Shown here piece after piece: positions 62,449 to 64,000 of a stretch of 64,000 nucleotides of DNA; position 1 is the stretch's first letter; each line of letters opens with the position of its first letter. Made by a program: the position numbers and the translations under genes. The notes beneath the pieces were generated by a model. The model saw only the letters and a list, made by a program, of their open reading frames with translations, searched no databases and was not told the origin of the DNA. This DNA is from Leeia oryzae DSM 17879 (GTDB lineage Bacteria > Pseudomonadota > Gammaproteobacteria > Burkholderiales > Leeiaceae). Where the stretch lies: contig NZ_AQXU01000024.1 in NCBI RefSeq assembly GCF_000376945.1, positions 248,001 to 312,000 on the forward strand, given 5' to 3'.

Positions 62449-64000
62449 ATGCCTCAGATTACCCCGCTGTTTGGCGCTCAAGCGCTTTCTGACTTCCGTT
62501 TGGCAAAACTGGCCGATGCGCTTGCCGCAAAACTGCCACATGTGCCACGTATCCAGACCACTTGGGTGCACTTTATCGAACACGACGACGCGTTGACCCA
62601 GAACGCGACCGATACGCTGCAAAAACTGCTGACGTATGATGAATTCAAACCGGCCAGCGAGGGCAAAGGCAGCTTGCTGCTGGTACTGCCTCGCCTGGGC
62701 ACGATTTCCCCTTGGTCTTCCAAAGCCACAGACATTGCCAGACATTGTGGCTTGTCCTCTGTTAAGCGCATTGAGCGCGGTATTGCCTACTATGTGAGTG
62801 ACGCCAATGGCGCACCCGTAGACGATGCCACCCTGCAAGTGGTTTACGGGCTGATCCACGATCGCATGACCGAAACCGTGGTTCGCCGGCTGGAAGATGC
62901 TGCCGGTTTGTTCGTTCACCAGTCTCCTCGTGGTCTGGAGTCCGTGGATATCCTGACCGGTGGGCGCGATGCCCTGGTCAAGGCCAACCGCGAGATGGGC
63001 CTGGCGCTGTCCGAGGATGAGATTGATTACCTGCTGGAGAACTACCAGCGTATCAACCGTAACCCGACGGATGTTGAGCTGATGATGTTTGCGCAGGCTA
63101 ACTCCGAGCACTGCCGTCACAAGATTTTCAATGCCGACTTTATCGTGGATGGTGAAAAACAGCCGCTATCCCTGTTTGGCATGATTCGCAATACCCACAA
63201 AACCAGCCCGGAAGGCACAGTGGTTGCCTATTCGGACAACTCTTCCGTGATTGAAGGTGCCAAGATTGAGCGCTTCTATCCGGACGGTTCGGATTACGCC
63301 TATCACGAAGACACCACCCACATTCTGATGAAAGTGGAAACTCATAACCACCCGACGGCGATTTCACCATTCCCGGGGGCGGCAACCGGTTCTGGTGGCG
63401 AGATTCGTGACGAAGGTGCGACCGGTATCGGCTCCAAGCCGAAGTCTGGCCTGTGCGGCTTTACCGTTTCCAACCTGAATCTGCCGGGTGCGACTCAGCC
63501 ATGGGAAGTGGTCGAGGGCAAACCAGAAGGTTACGGCAAGCCGGACCGCATTGTGACCCCGCTACAGATCATGATTGACGGCCCGATTGGCGCCGCCGCG
63601 TTTAACAACGAATTTGGTCGTCCTAACCTGGCCGGTTACTTCCGCACTTTTGAAGAAACCGTCGAAGGTGAGCGCCGTGGTTACCACAAACCGATCATGA
63701 TTGCCGGCGGCATGGGCAATATTGATGACCGCCACACCTTCAAGAAAGAAGTCATCCCTGGTGCCTTGCTGATCCAGCTGGGCGGTCCTGGCATGCTGAT
63801 CGGTCTGGGCGGTGGCGCGGCATCCTCCATGGATACCGGTTCTAACGCAGCGGATCTGGATTTTGATTCTGTACAGCGTGGCAACCCGGAAATGCAGCGT
63901 CGCGCCCAAGAGGTGATCGACCGTTGCTGGCAGCTGGGCGACAACAACCCGATTCTGAGCATCCATGACGTGGGTGCTGGTGGTATTTCTAACGCCATGC
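62449..64000 (+). CDS. purL: Phosphoribosylformylglycinamidine synthase PurL, 5' part (runs off window)
   Basis: Catalyses the fourth step of purine synthesis, adding an amide nitrogen from glutamine. About 517 residues of the large single-chain form are visible: the N-terminal PurS-like domain (1-150), then the synthetase core with the ANSEHCRHK motif, [14 protein letters not shown], and the GGxGNI and GGGAASSM loops. The protein is open at the right edge (family length near 1300 residues). A TATGAT hexamer at 62374-62379 with a short repeat at 62352-62371 may hold the promoter. Confidence 0.95.
   Translation, partial: MPQITPLFGAQALSDFRLAKLADALAAKLPHVPRIQTTWVHFIEHDDALTQNATDTLQKLLTYDEFKPASEGKGSLLLVLPRLGTISPWSSKATDIARHCGLSSVKRIERGIAYYVSDANGAPVDDATLQVVYGLIHDRMTETVVRRLEDAAGLFVHQSPRGLESVDILTGGRDALVKANREMGLALSEDEIDYLLENYQRINRNPTDVELMMFAQANSEHCRHKIFNADFIVDGEKQPLSLFGMIRNTHKTSPEGTVVAYSDNSSVIEGAKIERFYPDGSDYAYHEDTTHILMKVETHNHPTAISPFPGAATGSGGEIRDEGATGIGSKPKSGLCGFTVSNLNLPGATQPWEVVEGKPEGYGKPDRIVTPLQIMIDGPIGAAAFNNEFGRPNLAGYFRTFEETVEGERRGYHKPIMIAGGMGNIDDRHTFKKEVIPGALLIQLGGPGMLIGLGGGAASSMDTGSNAADLDFDSVQRGNPEMQRRAQEVIDRCWQLGDNNPILSIHDVGAGGISNAM

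Overview
The window reads as one contiguous chromosomal segment of a motile Gram-negative betaproteobacterium. The best guess is the Neisseriales/Chromobacteriaceae neighbourhood. Reasons are the kdsD-kdsC-lptCAB-rpoN-hpf-ptsN-hprK-rapZ block (HprK and RapZ beside RpoN is a proteobacterial layout common in Betaproteobacteria), heptose-based LPS core genes, minCDE and a polar-type flagellar regulator set (FlhF/FlhG/FliA). I saw no rRNA, tRNA, IS element, prophage or CRISPR array. Genes are dense, and only the stretches at 19.4-20.1 kb and 29.0-29.3 kb exceed 300 bases without one. The taxon is an inference from gene content and order.

Layout. 0.2-2.1 kb: CPA2 cation/proton antiporter. 2.4-7.7 kb: Kdo synthesis (kdsD, kdsC), LPS transport (lptC, lptA, lptB), sigma-54 and ribosome hibernation factor, closed by a strong terminator. 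7.9-11.4 kb: PTS-Ntr and HPr control (ptsN, hprK, rapZ), an exported protein, ubiX. 11.5-19.4 kb, minus strand: PilZ protein, flhB, flhA, flhF, flhG, fliA and a MotA/MotC-type stator gene with no MotB/MotD partner. 20.1-23.8 kb: livHMGF branched-chain amino acid ABC transporter without a binding protein. 23.9-29.0 kb: iron-uptake locus (tonB, exbB, exbD, catecholate-type TonB-dependent receptor, piuC) behind two Fur-box-like sites. 29.3-31.3 kb: FabG-like reductase, then a TetR regulator divergent from an NTF2-like protein across a clear pair of operators. 31.4-43.1 kb: hrpA, panD, an orphan solute-binding protein, a REC-GGDEF diguanylate cyclase, dinB, a TerC protein, an SDR and a quinone oxidoreductase. 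43.2-47.4 kb: minE, minD, minC, then rfaE1/hldE1 and hldD. 47.5-48.6 kb: aldo/keto reductase.

The least ordinary part is 48.7-57.5 kb. A tightly packed seven-gene plus-strand run (CWC cysteine-rich protein, SDR, glycolipid-binding-like protein, RBBP9-like hydrolase, DyP-type peroxidase, a secreted protein, SpeD-like pyruvoyl decarboxylase) runs tail to tail into a 1365-codon Pls/PosA-type single-module NRPS. That protein has adenylation, carrier, and three alternating membrane-pair plus hexapeptide domains, the architecture of epsilon-poly-lysine and poly-ornithine synthetases. A LysE-family exporter is transcribed divergently from it. My hand-read adenylation pocket (D-M-E-T-I-L-T-V-S-K) carries an acidic residue fitting a basic amino acid. 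I propose a polycation or polyamine-conjugate production and export locus as the candidate under-described system; this is inference.

57.7-64.0 kb: nadA and a nadM-Nudix fusion, with stacked hairpins and a sequestered Shine-Dalgarno in the nadA leader, then a second PilZ protein, a TauE/UreH-like membrane protein and the 5' part of purL, which runs off the window. Second-messenger and signalling genes recur: two PilZ proteins and one diguanylate cyclase for cyclic-di-GMP, and HprK/PtsN/RapZ/RpoN for nitrogen and carbon control.
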